DNA of 24,558 nucleotides from Verrucomicrobiaceae bacterium UBA7681 (GTDB taxonomy: Bacteria > Verrucomicrobiota > Verrucomicrobiia > Verrucomicrobiales > Verrucomicrobiaceae). The stretch covers positions 1-24,558 of the forward strand of contig DLGZ01000082.1 of assembly GCA_002482965.1 (NCBI GenBank), written 5' to 3'. Every line of letters starts with the position of its first letter. Position 1 is the first letter of the stretch. The position numbers and the translations under genes were made by a program. Shown here in pieces: positions 1 to 7,372 of the stretch. The notes below the pieces were generated by a model, which searched no databases, was not told the origin of the DNA, and saw nothing but the letters and a program-made list of their open reading frames with translations.

Positions 1-66
1 GCTAGCGGCTCGAATGAAGCTGAAAAAGCTGAAAACCGCGCCACCAGCGCTAACCTCAACCCGTAA
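1..66 (+). CDS. possible C-terminal end of an upstream gene (partial)
   Basis: Frame 1 is open from the first base to a TAA at 64-66 and would encode a 21-residue Ala/Glu/Asn-rich tail. The alternating Ala-Glu-Lys pattern is compatible with a disordered protein end. Against this, the first 13 bases (GCTAGCGGCTCGA) recur exactly at 24457-24469 inside a non-coding repeat, so the stretch may be intergenic repeat DNA. No function can be given. Confidence 0.25.
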   Translation, partial: ASGSNEAEKAENRATSANLNP

Positions 67-80
67 CCCCAATCACGGCA

Positions 81-127
81 TGTGTAACCTATGTCCTGAG
101 CCTGAAGTGTTACCCATGTCCTGACCT
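81..127. repeat. short direct repeat, about 25-bp period
   Basis: Two imperfect copies of a unit containing GTAACCTATGTCCTGAG and GTTACCCATGTCCTGAC lie side by side. The core ATGTCCTGA is identical in both. The motif resembles the outer ends of some insertion sequences whose termini begin TGTNACCCATGTC, but no transposase is present here. Identity is uncertain. Confidence 0.45.
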
Positions 128-150
128 CGCCCACCACGCCCCCTTCCCCA

Positions 151-182
151 AATCATCAATCATAAATCGTAAATCATAAATC
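151..182. repeat. AT-rich AATCATAAATC repeat
   Basis: The string AAATC recurs about every 10 bp (AATCATAAATCGTAAATC and neighbours) in otherwise GC-rich DNA upstream of parE. A second low-complexity tract built on ATTCGTCATT follows at 301-332, just before the parE start. Simple repeats of this type are common between verrucomicrobial genes. No function is visible. Confidence 0.5.
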
Positions 183-300
183 CTCCACCCCGCCCTACTC
201 GTACGACCAGTACACCCCCTTGACACCCCCTCCCCTTTCTGCCATCTCACAGTGTTCCAACCGACTGTGAGTCGCCGAGCCCCTGGGTTCGGCGCTCTCA

Positions 301-332
301 TTCGTCATTCAGATTTCGTCATTCGTCATTTT
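301..332. repeat. ATTCGTCATT low-complexity repeat before parE
   Basis: Three copies of TTCGTCATT (301-309, 316-324 with one change, 324-332) sit directly upstream of the parE ATG at 339. They occupy the place where a ribosome binding site would be expected, and no purine-rich Shine-Dalgarno sequence is seen. Confidence 0.5.
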
Positions 333-338
333 CCTCTC

Positions 339-2288
339 ATGGCCACCCCCGCCCCTGCACACGGTTACACTGAAGACTCCATCAAATCCCTCGACTGGCG
401 CGAGCACATCCGCCTGCGCCCGGGCATGTACATTGGCAAGCTGGGAGACGGTGCCCTGCCGGAGGACGGCATCTACGTCCTGCTCAAGGAGGTGCTGGAC
501 AACTGCATCGACGAGCACGTCATGGGCTACGGCACCTCCATCGAGATCAGCATCGCTGACGATCAAACCGTCACCGTGCGCGACTATGGCCGTGGCATTC
601 CGCTGGGCAAGCTGCTGGAATGCGCCGCACAGATCAACACGGGCGCGAAATACGACAGCGAAGTATTCAAGCGCTCCGTCGGCCTCAACGGCGTGGGTAT
701 CAAGGCCGTGAACGCCTTGTCTGAGTACTTCGAGATCCAGGCCATCCGCGAAAATCAGACACGCTCCATCGAGTTCAGCCAGGGCATCGTCGTCTATGAC
801 ATGGGCAAGCCCAAGGCCTGCACCGAGCCGAACGGCACGCGCATCGCCTTCCGAGCCGATGCCGAGAGCTTCGCGGAGGACACCCATTACCGCATCGACT
901 TCGTGCGCGAGATGCTGCGCTTCTACGCCTGGCTCAACCCCGGCCTCACGATGCTGCTGCGCACATCGTCCGGGGAGGAGAAGTTCAAGTCCAAGGACGG
1001 GCTGATGGACCTCATCCGCGCCAAGCTCACCGAAGAGCCGCAGTACCCCATCATCCACCTGGTCGGCAAGGACGTGGAAGTCGCCTTCACCCACGGCAGC
1101 GGCTACGGCGAGGAGTACTACAGCTTCGTCAACGGCCAGCACACCACGCAGGGCGGCACCCACCTCGCCGCTTTCCGTGAGGCCATCGTGCAGGAGTGCC
1201 GTGAGTTTTATAAAAAGCAGTTCGATCCCGCCGACGTGCGCGGCAGCCTCATCGCCGCCGTCAGCGTCAAGGTGCAGGAACCCATCTTCGAGTCTCAGAC
1301 CAAGACCAAGCTCGGCTCCACGCACATGGAACCTGCCGGGCGCAACCTGCGCGGCCACATCACCAGCGTCATCACTGCGCAACTCGACAACTTCCTGCAC
1401 AAGCACGCCGATATCGCCAAGTCGCTCCAAGACAAGATCAACTCCAACGAGAAAGAGCGCAAAGAAATCAGCGGCATTCAGAAGGCCGCCCGTGAGAACG
1501 CCCGCAAGGCCAAGGTCTGCAACAAGAAGCTCCGCGACTGCCGTGTCCACTTTGATACGAAGGACAAACGCCGCGAAGACAGCACCCTCTTCATCACCGA
1601 AGGCGACAGCGCCTCCGGCAGCATCACCAAGAGCCGCGATGTCGAAACGCAGGCCGTCTTCAGCCTGCGCGGCAAGCCGCTCAACTGCTTCGGCCTCACC
1701 CGCAAGATCGTATATGAAAACGAGGAGTTCTATCTTCTCGCCAACGCCTTGCAGATTGAAGAAGACCTCGAAGAACTCCGCTTCAACCGCGTCGTGCTCG
1801 CCACCGATGCCGACGTGGACGGCATGCACATCCGCCTGCTGATGATCACCTACTTCCTGCAGTTCTTCCCCGAACTCGTGCGCAAAGGCCACCTGTACAT
1901 TTTGCAGACGCCGCTCTTCCGCGTGCGCAACAAAAAGGAAACCTACTACTGCTACAGCGACGACGAGCGCCAGCGCGCCATCCACCGCTGCGGCAAGACC
2001 GCCGAGATCACCCGCTTTAAGGGCCTCGGCGAAATCAGCCCGGATGAGTTCAAGCATTTCATCGGCCCCAACATGCGTCTGGAGCCTGTGAAGGTGCGCG
2101 ACCACGAAGTGGATGCCGACGGCAAGGCCATCCCCTCCGAGCACCGCAGCGTCAAAGAAATGCTCTCCTTCTACATGGGCAAGAATACTCCGGAGCGGCA
2201 GACGTACATCGTGGAAAATCTGCGCGTGGAAGAGGAGCTTGAGTTCAAGGATGCGGCGAAGCCTGAGGCGCTGGCGGAGGCGGCGTGA
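339..2288 (+). CDS. parE: DNA topoisomerase IV subunit B (ParE, Bacteroidetes-type GyrB/ParE)
   Basis: 649 residues; the ATPase subunit of a type IIA topoisomerase that decatenates or relaxes DNA together with ParC. The GHKL ATPase fold shows EVLDNCIDE (51-59), DYGRGIP (82-88) and GLNGVGIKA (115-123). The transducer domain has VNGQ and the QTK loop (320-322). The TOPRIM domain has EGDSAS (421-426), the metal-binding DADVDG (490-495) and RFKGLGE. The N-terminus (YTEDSIKSLDWREHIRLRPG) is typical of the short ParE found in Bacteroidetes and relatives; it lacks the long insert of proteobacterial GyrB. The ATG at 339 is chosen because the conserved domain starts right after it, and the upstream extension to 252 runs through repeat DNA. 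No parC follows on the same strand; the next unit is a transposase in a repeat field. A role as GyrB cannot be fully excluded. Confidence 0.93.
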   Translation: MATPAPAHGYTEDSIKSLDWREHIRLRPGMYIGKLGDGALPEDGIYVLLKEVLDNCIDEHVMGYGTSIEISIADDQTVTVRDYGRGIPLGKLLECAAQINTGAKYDSEVFKRSVGLNGVGIKAVNALSEYFEIQAIRENQTRSIEFSQGIVVYDMGKPKACTEPNGTRIAFRADAESFAEDTHYRIDFVREMLRFYAWLNPGLTMLLRTSSGEEKFKSKDGLMDLIRAKLTEEPQYPIIHLVGKDVEVAFTHGSGYGEEYYSFVNGQHTTQGGTHLAAFREAIVQECREFYKKQFDPADVRGSLIAAVSVKVQEPIFESQTKTKLGSTHMEPAGRNLRGHITSVITAQLDNFLHKHADIAKSLQDKINSNEKERKEISGIQKAARENARKAKVCNKKLRDCRVHFDTKDKRREDSTLFITEGDSASGSITKSRDVETQAVFSLRGKPLNCFGLTRKIVYENEEFYLLANALQIEEDLEELRFNRVVLATDADVDGMHIRLLMITYFLQFFPELVRKGHLYILQTPLFRVRNKKETYYCYSDDERQRAIHRCGKTAEITRFKGLGEISPDEFKHFIGPNMRLEPVKVRDHEVDADGKAIPSEHRSVKEMLSFYMGKNTPERQTYIVENLRVEEELEFKDAAKPEALAEAA

Positions 2289-2397
2289 GGCAGGATGCTG
2301 ATCTGACGAACATGATGAGCCGTTGTATGGCTGGGGTCGATTGAGATGAAGCGGCCTGAAGGGTCACTGTATATAATCGCAGCTGCTTGAGAAATCC

Positions 2398-2507
2398 CGG
2401 CCTGAAGGGCCGAAGGACTCAGCCCAGGGCAAGATGGCGGAGCCATCGCCGCCCTGGGTTTACGAATACACCCTCGTTTCCAAAATCGTTGCGCACCAAC
2501 GGTGCGC
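2398..2507. repeat. family B hairpin repeat beside the IS200-like gene
   Basis: The unit has AAGGACTCAGCCCAGGGC followed by 20 bp and GCCCTGGG, with perfect 8-bp arms at 2423-2430 and 2451-2458. An inner hairpin GATGGC/GCCATC lies in the loop. A further perfect hairpin, GCGCACC-AAC-GGTGCGC, lies at 2491-2507, just beyond the transposase stop codon at 2521. The same CCCAGGGC...GCCCTGGG core recurs three times between 3.1 and 3.64 kb on the other side of the transposase. Nothing else is seen in 2289-2520. Confidence 0.75.
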
Positions 2508-2520
2508 GGGAGAATGGGCT

Positions 2521-2973
2521 TCAATCCCAGACATACTTCTCATCATACTCGACTTCGTACTTTGCCAGGAAGCGCCGGAACTCCTCCTGGAAACTCATCA
2601 CCTGATGATGCCGCTGCTGATCACGGATGTATTCCTTCACCTCCTCCAGAATCGACTGACTGACGGAAAAAGCCCCATAACCATTCTGCCAATGAAAATT
2701 CCGCAGGATCGGCAACTGCCTTTGCAACCACTCGGTCGATCCTGTTTTCACCTGACGCACGATGTCGCCCAAGGTCTCTGTGCGTGAGAGCAGAAAAAGC
2801 ACATGCGCATGATCCGGCTCCGTGTTGATCTCCACCGCCGTGCAGCCCAGATCACGGAGGATGCCGCCCATGTAGGCGTGCAATTCTGGATGCAGGTGCC
2901 GAGGGATGACCTTCTCGCGCCCTTTCGTGGAAAAAATGAGATGGATGTAAACCTTGGCGAGTGATTGAGGCAT
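2521..2973 (-). CDS. IS200/IS605-like Y1 transposase (solo TnpA)
   Basis: 150 residues, the usual length of IS200-type TnpA. Members are HUH single-strand nucleases that cut and rejoin DNA at hairpins. The two-histidine motif is HAH at residues 55-57 in EPDHAHVLF, and the candidate catalytic tyrosine is Y115 in EYIRDQQRHH. The C-terminus FLAKYEVEYDEKYVWD is characteristic of this solo subgroup. No tnpB is present. The ATG at 2973 is chosen because the family-conserved start PQSLAKVYIHLIFSTK begins there; the frame stays open upstream only through repeat DNA. The gene sits between inverted and direct copies of the family B hairpin, which suggests that it is, or was, the enzyme acting on them. 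No classical IS200 ends were recognised. Confidence 0.88.
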   Translation of the reverse strand: MPQSLAKVYIHLIFSTKGREKVIPRHLHPELHAYMGGILRDLGCTAVEINTEPDHAHVLFLLSRTETLGDIVRQVKTGSTEWLQRQLPILRNFHWQNGYGAFSVSQSILEEVKEYIRDQQRHHQVMSFQEEFRRFLAKYEVEYDEKYVWD

Positions 2974-3122
2974 ACAGGCAAGGGTGGACGGGTTTATGCG
3001 CCCCGTTGGAACGCAGACTAGATGAAACGCTAACCGGGTTGTTTTTGCAACCCAGTGCTTGCGCCACCTGAATGGGTGCCTGGAACGTTTGCGTGCGAAA
3101 GGCGGCCATGAAAGGTGCAGCC

Positions 3123-3245
3123 ACCTCTCCTGCGCTCCTTCAGAGCGCGGCCTTGGGAGTGGCGGTGTCTTGTCACCAAACCCAGGGCTTGCTCGTTCCT
3201 CGCAGCGCCCTGGGCTGACTCCTGCGGGCCTTTGGCCCACGAGGC
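3123..3245 (+). repeat. family B long repeat, copy 1
   Basis: A stretch of about 122 bp is repeated at 3517-3639 with only about ten differences and a 1-bp indel. It contains CCCAGGGC (3181-3188) and GCCCTGGG (3207-3214) as a perfect 8-bp inverted pair, then a second hairpin GGGCCTTTGGCCC. Immediately after it, the string GAGGCCTGCGATGATCTCC occurs at 3241-3259 and again at 3306-3324. The interval 2974-3122, between the transposase start and this copy, shows no gene. Confidence 0.8.
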
Positions 3246-3349
3246 CTGCGATGATCTCCCTTCCCCTCACGTGCGCCAATCTGCTGCCGCACCAGCGGCA
3301 CCACCGAGGCCTGCGATGATCTCCTTTCCCTCCGTGAGCGACCTGCTGC

Positions 3350-3412
3350 CGCGCCAACGGCGCGAAGGACTCAGCCCAGGGCGGGCCGAGCCTTGGCGAG
3401 TGCTGCCCTGGG
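3350..3412. repeat. family B repeat, inverted copy
   Basis: The hairpin GCGCC-AAC-GGCGC is followed by AAGGACTCAGCCCAGGGC (to 3382) and GCCCTGGG (3405-3412). This is the orientation of the 2398 copy and opposite to 3123-3245 and 3517-3639. The inner loop differs from the other copies while the arms are conserved, which points to selection or templating on the hairpin. Confidence 0.75.
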
Positions 3413-3516
3413 ACCCACGCACATCGACCGCCTTGCTCAAGGTCGCGCCCTGAATGGGCGCGGGAGAGCGTTGCCTGCGGGCGATGCAGCGATGCACCGT
3501 GCAGACCTGTTCGCAA

Positions 3517-3639
3517 TCTCTCCTGCGCTCCTTCAGATCGCGGCCTTCGGAGGGGCGGTGCGTTGTGACAAGAACCCAGGGCTTGCTCGTTCCTCGCGGC
3601 GCCCTGGGCTGACTCCTGCGGGCCTTTGGCCCACGAGGC
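3517..3639 (+). repeat. family B long repeat, copy 2
   Basis: Direct repeat of 3123-3245, beginning TCTCCTGCGCTCCTTCAGA and ending TTTGGCCCACGAGGC. The 8-bp inverted pair CCCAGGGC/GCCCTGGG is fully conserved. The span 2974-3757 holds no credible protein gene: its open frames read through these repeats on both strands. Confidence 0.8.
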
Positions 3640-3700
3640 ACTTCACAAATCGGTGACTCTTTGTCCGTTCGGTCCCTTTCCTCTGCCAAGCCCCCCCCAC

Positions 3701-3733
3701 AAAAAACCCGCCAGACCTCTCGGCCTGACGGGT
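3701..3733 (-). terminator. rho-independent terminator of the DUF1080 gene
   Basis: Read on the minus strand, ACCCGTCAGG pairs with CCTGGCGGGT-like sequence around a short loop (stem of about nine pairs with one G-T wobble) and runs straight into TTTTTT at 3706-3701. It begins 25 nt after the stop codon of the minus-strand gene ending at 3758. Confidence 0.8.
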
Positions 3734-3757
3734 CATCAATCAAATGCGTCGCCGCCC

Positions 3758-5215
3758 TTACTTCTGCTTCACCTTAAAACTCCGGAACACCACCGGATCG
3801 CTATGCCCGGCAAAGCCGATGAAGCCCTTCGTATGGTCCAGGCCTTTCGGCGGATGGGCGATCTGGGTGCGGTCGAGTTTGTCGATGTCCACGTCGAGGA
3901 TCTTGGTGCCGTTGAGGGTGACTTTGATCTTCTGACCGTCGACTTCGATCTCTTCGAAGTTCCACTCGCCCACAGGGCGGAGGTAGCCGTGCTTGGCACC
4001 GGCGGTGTGGTAGAGGGAGCCGTGGTACTGATAGGGCTCAAGGCCCTTCTTGCCAGCGGCGGCCTGCTTGGCGTTGTAGCCGTCGCTATCGATGACCTGG
4101 AGTTCGAAGCCGTCGGAGGCGGAGTGACCACCCAGCGGCGTGCGCAGGGCGATGCCGTTGTTGCCTGCTGGAGGCAGTTTGAATTCCACGCGGATGATGC
4201 CGTTTTCGAATTCTTCCTTGGTCAGAAGGTCGCCGCCTTTGCCGGGCTTGCAGGTGATCGCACCGTCCACCACTTCGTAGCTGTCCACGGCACCCTGCCA
4301 GTCACTGAGGTCCTTGCCATTGACGTATTCCTTGAAGCCGTCTTCGGCCCAGTTGCCTGCGAGTTCCTTGTTGGCTTCTTCGGCGGAGATCTCGCGGATG
4401 TACACGTTCTTCCAGCGGATTTCGCTGCCATGGGTCTGGAGCTGGATGGGGCCTTTGGCAAAGGCGGGATCTGGGAACCAGCCGTTGGGCACTTTCTCTG
4501 CGGCCTTGGCGGCATCGCCTTCAGCCTTCTTGGCGTCTTTTTTGCCGTAGGCGAGGTAGCCTGCCTTCTTGTTGGCAAAGAAGTTTTCCAGCACCGCGTT
4601 CTTCACGACGACTTCGCCGTTGAAGGTCACCGTCGCGCGCTCGCCGACCATGCGGATGAGAAAGGTGTTCCATTCGCCCAGGGGCTTGTCCATGAGCTTC
4701 AGGGGATTCTTGCCCTCTGGATTCTTATTATTCCAAAGACCGCCGGAACCGAAGGGCTTGCCCAGCGCGACGGCTTTTTCGTCCTTCTCCGTGAAGTCCC
4801 AGATCTGCACCTGCGGAATGCCGCGCAGGTAGATGCCGCTGTCTCCGAGGGGGAGCATCTTGTAGTCGACCATGAGCTCGAAGTCGCCGTAATCCTTGTC
4901 GGTGGTGAGGTACAAGCCTTTGCCGTCATTGACGAGCTGGCCGTCCTCCACTTTCCAGTGAGCGTTGACGTTGTCGCCCTTGTCATTGCCTTTGGCATCC
5001 ACGAGGCCGCCATCGAGGGACTTCTTCTTGTAGGCGGCCTGTTCCTCAGGCGTCATTTTCCACAGGTCGGTCGGGTCCTGGGTGCCCCAGCCGTACCAGC
5101 CGGAAAGGTCCTTGCCATTGAAGAGCGCCGTGAAGCCTTCAGGCGGGGTGTTGTCCGCAGCGCTGCAGAGCGTGGCCGCTGCGAGGATGAGAGTCAGAGT
5201 CAGTGTTTGTTTCAT
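3758..5215 (-). CDS. secreted protein with two 3-keto-disaccharide hydrolase (DUF1080) domains
   Basis: 485 residues with a signal peptide of about 20 residues (MKQTLTLTLILAAATLCSA). The first DUF1080 domain (roughly 24-270) opens with GFTALFNGKDLSGW. The second (roughly 285-485) opens with GFKEYVNGKDLSDW and contains GNNGIALRTP, a sugar-pocket type loop. This beta-sandwich family includes 3-keto-glycoside hydrolases and is greatly expanded in Verrucomicrobia and Planctomycetes, so a periplasmic carbohydrate-degrading or binding role is likely; the substrate cannot be read. The start at 5215 gives a clean signal peptide, whereas an upstream in-frame ATG would spoil it. The gene is monocistronic, ends in a strong terminator, and is divergent from the thioredoxin gene across 114 bp. 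Having two domains in one chain is less common than a single one. Confidence 0.9.
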   Translation of the reverse strand: MKQTLTLTLILAAATLCSAADNTPPEGFTALFNGKDLSGWYGWGTQDPTDLWKMTPEEQAAYKKKSLDGGLVDAKGNDKGDNVNAHWKVEDGQLVNDGKGLYLTTDKDYGDFELMVDYKMLPLGDSGIYLRGIPQVQIWDFTEKDEKAVALGKPFGSGGLWNNKNPEGKNPLKLMDKPLGEWNTFLIRMVGERATVTFNGEVVVKNAVLENFFANKKAGYLAYGKKDAKKAEGDAAKAAEKVPNGWFPDPAFAKGPIQLQTHGSEIRWKNVYIREISAEEANKELAGNWAEDGFKEYVNGKDLSDWQGAVDSYEVVDGAITCKPGKGGDLLTKEEFENGIIRVEFKLPPAGNNGIALRTPLGGHSASDGFELQVIDSDGYNAKQAAAGKKGLEPYQYHGSLYHTAGAKHGYLRPVGEWNFEEIEVDGQKIKVTLNGTKILDVDIDKLDRTQIAHPPKGLDHTKGFIGFAGHSDPVVFRSFKVKQK

Positions 5216-5329
5216 GGTATAAAGCGAAGCACAGGAGTCGCCCGCCATGAAAGGCATCTTTCATTCGCCTGACGGAAGGTCACTTTCCGCTCGACATTGG
5301 TCACAAAAATCGGAACCGTACCTTCAACC

Positions 5330-6334
5330 ATGAAACCTTTCATCTGCGCTCTGCTCCTCAGCCTCAGCCAATTACCAGCACATGCCCAGGCCCCTGCTAC
5401 TGACGAGACCAAAGCCGCTGCCAAGGCCCCTGCTGCTGACGAGACCAAGGCCGCTGCTGCTGAAGAGGCGGCAGCCGGTGCCAAGGCAATGATGCAGCGG
5501 CTTTTCGCTCAGGACTCGACCGAGAAAGAACTGCAGGCACTCGCCAAAGAGGCCAACAAGATCGGGGTGCCGCGCCAGCAGATCATCGAGGCCAAGCTCG
5601 TCTGGGGCCTGCGGCAGCAAAACACGCCCTTCCTCGCCAAAATCCTGCCCGAAGTGGAAATCCTCGCAGGCAGTTTTGATCCGGCCAACGCCGCTGCGAT
5701 TCCGAATGCGGAAACACTCAAAGCCTTCATCGCCTACATCAAGGCGCTGAAGGCGGCCGACGCGCACGATGCGGCCGGTTTCAAAAAGAACATCCTCGAA
5801 GCCATCTGGCTCAGCCCGCAGCAGTCAGCCGTCTTTCTGCAAGCCATGGAAAAGTTTCAACTCGAAGCGAAGATGGCGGCTCTCGTCATTGATCTGAAAA
5901 TTCCTCTCACCACGTCGATGGGAGAGGCCACCACGCTCAAGGACCAGCTCGGCGGCAAGAAAGCACTCCTCCTCGACTTCTGGGCCTCTTGGTGCGGCCC
6001 CTGCATGGCCCTGATGCCTGCACTCAAAGAGAAGGCCAAGGCGCTCTCCTCCCACGGCATCGTCGTCGCTGCGATGAACAAGGACGACGCCAGCGCCGAG
6101 GCCACGGCAGAGGCCACCGCCGAACGCATCCGCCTGGAGCTAGACGCCCCCCTGCCCTGGCTCGTCGAGCCAGCGGAGCGCCCGTACACCAAGGAACTCG
6201 AAATCGCCACGATCCCGCGCATGGTCCTGCTCTCGCCTGAAGGCAAGGTGCTCTTCAATGGCCATCCTGAAGATCCCGCCTTGTGGGTGGCGCTGAAGAA
6301 GATTGATTCGACGATTGAAGCGCCGGGACATTGA
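5330..6334 (+). CDS. exported TlpA-like thioredoxin-fold protein
   Basis: 334 residues with a signal peptide (MKPFICALLLSLSQLPAHA, cleavage near residue 19). A low-complexity Ala/Lys/Glu/Thr linker containing a duplicated DETKAAAKAPAADETKAAA-like unit follows, then a helical region of about 130 residues. A C-terminal thioredoxin domain carries WASWCGPC (cysteines 222 and 225) and a cis-proline type segment, TIPRMVLL. It resembles the TlpA/ResA group, which reduce or transfer disulfides in the periplasm. The ATG at 5330 is preferred over the GTG-like upstream frame because it starts the signal peptide. The partner protein is unknown. The gene lies alone, divergent from the DUF1080 gene. Confidence 0.85.
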   Translation: MKPFICALLLSLSQLPAHAQAPATDETKAAAKAPAADETKAAAAEEAAAGAKAMMQRLFAQDSTEKELQALAKEANKIGVPRQQIIEAKLVWGLRQQNTPFLAKILPEVEILAGSFDPANAAAIPNAETLKAFIAYIKALKAADAHDAAGFKKNILEAIWLSPQQSAVFLQAMEKFQLEAKMAALVIDLKIPLTTSMGEATTLKDQLGGKKALLLDFWASWCGPCMALMPALKEKAKALSSHGIVVAAMNKDDASAEATAEATAERIRLELDAPLPWLVEPAERPYTKELEIATIPRMVLLSPEGKVLFNGHPEDPALWVALKKIDSTIEAPGH

Positions 6335-6509
6335 GGGAGGCCTGCTGCGCAGGCGCTGACCGTTCATGGTGGCGTAGTCTGCTGGGCTAGGCGGTATTTT
6401 TGCAAATCAAAGGAAGTCCCATGCCGTAGGTTGAAAAAGACCTGCTGTTCATGACTCCAAGGACGGCGCACCTTTTTGAGCGCCTGCGACGCGACAGACC
6501 CGAAATCAC

Positions 6510-6586
6510 GGACGCGCACAGCGCATCCCTACCACCCCCGAGGCTGCGCAGTGCAAAGGGCTGGTAGGGACGCGTTGTGCGCGTCC
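6510..6586. repeat. long imperfect inverted repeat (25-bp arms)
   Basis: The left arm at 6510-6534 and right arm at 6562-6586 match at 23 of 25 positions around a 27-bp loop; the core string is GGACGCGCACAGCGCATCCC. The hairpin sits in the 507-bp gap between the thioredoxin and sigma factor genes (6335-6841), in which no other gene is credible. A smaller hairpin GCCTG-CTGCG-CAGGC follows the thioredoxin stop codon at 6340. The structure resembles a small mobile hairpin element of a family distinct from A and B. Confidence 0.75.
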
Positions 6587-6841
6587 CTGGAATCCTTCGT
6601 CCCTGCGCGGGCTGCTTTCCTTTTCACTCCCCCCCTTTCCAAAAACTACCTCCTTCCCAGGCCCTTCTGCACCCATCGATCCAGCAGCCCTCCTTTTTTA
6701 AGAACGCCAGCCCCAGCGGAGCGCTGCGGGACCAGGATGGTCCCTCTCGCCAGAGCTGCAAACAATTGCCAACTTCTTCCAATTCCCTGTCCAAATCCTC
6801 GCTCGCGCGGCCTTATAGAACTACCGTACCTCGCCCACGCC

Positions 6842-7372
6842 ATGTCAGACCACGACCGCACCCAGGAATTTCTCGAACTGCTCACGCGGCATGACCGCGC
6901 GCTGGGCGTGTACGTTTACAGCCTGGTGCCCGCCCCGCATGACGCGGATGACATCCTGCAGCAGACGAAGATGATCCTGTGGCGCTGCTTTGATCAATTT
7001 GAGACCGGCACCAACTTCCTGGCTTGGGCGCGCAAGACCGCCTTCCATCAGGTGCTCACGCATCGCCGCCAGAAAAAGCGCGAAGCCACACCCCTCAGCG
7101 ATGAGATGCTGGAACTGCTGCACGACGAGGTCTCCAAGCTCAGCGACAGCAGCGACCGCCGGGGTGATGCCCTGCGCGCCTGCGTGGCCAAGCTGCCCGC
7201 CGCACATCGCCAGCTCGTGACCCTGCGCTACTACGAGGACCTGGAGATCGACGGCGTGGCGCAGCGCATCCGCAGCACCGTGGGCGCGGTGTATCGCGCC
7301 CTCAGCCGCATCCGCATGAACCTCATGACCTGTGTGGAAAAAGAACTGCAACTGGAAGGAGCCGAATCATGA
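6842..7372 (+). CDS. ECF-type RNA polymerase sigma factor (Rhodopirellula/Verrucomicrobium group)
   Basis: 176 residues. Region 2 covers about 20-80 (DADDILQQTKMILWRCFDQF, then FLAWARKTAFHQVLTHRRQKKRE). Region 4 covers about 115-165 (LPAAHRQLVTLRYYEDLEI with a helix-turn-helix ending VGAVYRALSRIRMNL). Length and motifs match the small ECF family that in Planctomycetes and Verrucomicrobia is coupled to FecR-like membrane proteins. The ATG at 6842 is chosen because homology begins there; the frame upstream runs through repeat and non-coding DNA. The TGA overlaps the ATG of the FecR gene (ATGA at 7369-7372), implying translational coupling. It likely redirects transcription in response to a signal sensed by its partner; its target promoters are unknown. 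Confidence 0.92.
   Translation: MSDHDRTQEFLELLTRHDRALGVYVYSLVPAPHDADDILQQTKMILWRCFDQFETGTNFLAWARKTAFHQVLTHRRQKKREATPLSDEMLELLHDEVSKLSDSSDRRGDALRACVAKLPAAHRQLVTLRYYEDLEIDGVAQRIRSTVGAVYRALSRIRMNLMTCVEKELQLEGAES

Noticed and set aside
309..2144. 611-codon open frame on the minus strand opposite parE
   Set aside because: It is the mirror of a highly conserved parE frame in GC-rich DNA; the translation is Val/Ala/Asp/Leu-rich without domains.
3626..5272. 548-codon open frame on the plus strand opposite the DUF1080 gene
   Set aside because: The minus-strand reading has a signal peptide, two recognisable domains and a terminator; the plus reading has none.
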